A stretch of 49,307 nt of DNA, taken from the NCBI GenBank assembly GCA_964369525.1, contig CAYJEW010000011.1, forward strand, positions 1 to 49,307, given 5' to 3'. Below are positions 49,075-49,307 of the stretch, one piece after another (position 1 is the stretch's first letter; every line of letters begins with the position of its first letter). A program made the translations under genes and the position numbers. The notes under the pieces were generated by a model that worked only from the letters and a program-made list of their open reading frames with translations, was not told where the DNA came from and searched no databases. Origin of the DNA: JAAYCI01 sp964369525. GTDB lineage: Bacteria; Bacillota; Clostridia; Oscillospirales; Ruminococcaceae.

Positions 49075-49307
49075 CAAGCATCCTCCGTGTTCTCAGGGGT
49101 TTCAGCGGCGCCCTCGGAAGGCATTGGCTGTAGCGGTGTTGGCATAGCAGCAGCCCGCCTAAAGATATGGATCTCCCCAATATTATTAAGGTGGATAAGC
49201 ACGGTGAGGGTAATAGGGGTTGCCAACATACCAAAAAAGCCAAACAACTGCGCCCCTACAAACATGCATATAAGTGTAAGCAGTGGGTACAAACCAATCT
49301 GGTGGCC
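49074..49307 (-). CDS. AI-2E family permease, C-terminal part (partial)
   Basis: The gene begins beyond the right edge. The visible part reads HQIGLYPLLTLICMFVGAQLFGFFGMLATPITLTVL and matches the last membrane segments of AI-2E/PerM family transporters; then a basic, acidic and proline-rich tail of about 35 residues follows. Members range from AI-2 exporters to sodium/proton antiporters. The stop overlaps the glycosyltransferase start. Confidence 0.82.
   Translation of the reverse strand, partial: GHQIGLYPLLTLICMFVGAQLFGFFGMLATPITLTVLIHLNNIGEIHIFRRAAAMPTPLQPMPSEGAAETPENTEDA

Overview
The window reads as chromosomal DNA of a motile, low-to-mid GC Gram-positive bacterium of the Clostridia type (Ruminococcaceae/Oscillospiraceae-like is my best guess; no 16S or tRNA is present to settle it). 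Supporting signs are strong AGGAGG ribosome binding sites, several TTG/GTG starts, CdaA/CdaR, a long-form HPF, a fused IspD-IspF, HemZ, an ECF-type ThiT under a TPP riboswitch, and the mazG-hup-rqcP-divIC-S1 block. The sporulation genes yabP and yabQ, normally between rqcP and divIC, are absent, which hints at a non-sporulating lineage. A run of 10 Ns inside cheA marks a scaffold gap, so the sequence is a draft assembly.

Layout. 1-4280: a probable transporter start (partial) preceded by two tandem cyclase-family hydrolases, a divergent PAS/AAA+/Fis-type regulator that lacks the sigma-54 contact loop, and a bicistron of two tiny related membrane proteins. 4290-11629: housekeeping genes on the minus strand (TSCPD protein, cytidylate-kinase-like protein, ThiT with riboswitch, endonuclease III, RarA, an AT-rich membrane protein, an esterase, GlyA). 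11644-19608: a minus-strand motility/signalling operon (FliK-like, FlhB-C-like, ComFB, PilZ, an unusual FtsA-like actin fold protein, CheV, degenerate EAL-HDOD). 19976-24592: divergent cheA-cheW-cheR-cheB. 24676-28541: a CopA with a CopZ-like tail, divergent from ispDF. 28641-40282: a long plus-strand run cdaA-cdaR-FAD dehydrogenase-recJ-relA-dtd-MBL hydrolase-hemZ-nucleoside kinase, uniting c-di-AMP and (p)ppGpp metabolism. 40326-44145: a small helical protein, then mazG, hup, rqcP, divIC, S1 protein and hpf. 44287-49307: minus-strand frameshifted CPBP protease, RluA-type pseudouridine synthase, DUF6311-like membrane protein, GT2 glycosyltransferase and the end of an AI-2E family permease.

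The most interesting points are: the regulator without GAFTGA facing a sigma-A-like promoter framed by a 13-bp inverted repeat; the bicistron of paralogous small membrane proteins sharing a DSxxDLIxYLxD motif; a ~64-bp repeat with a covarying hairpin beside two AT-rich membrane-protein genes; an FtsA-like protein with three beta-grasp-like repeats inside a motility operon; a copA-copZ fusion that keeps the old copZ start signals; an 18-codon ORF overlapping the hpf start; and a CPBP gene broken at a slippery A7 tract. I see no CRISPR array, rRNA, tRNA, insertion sequence or phage.
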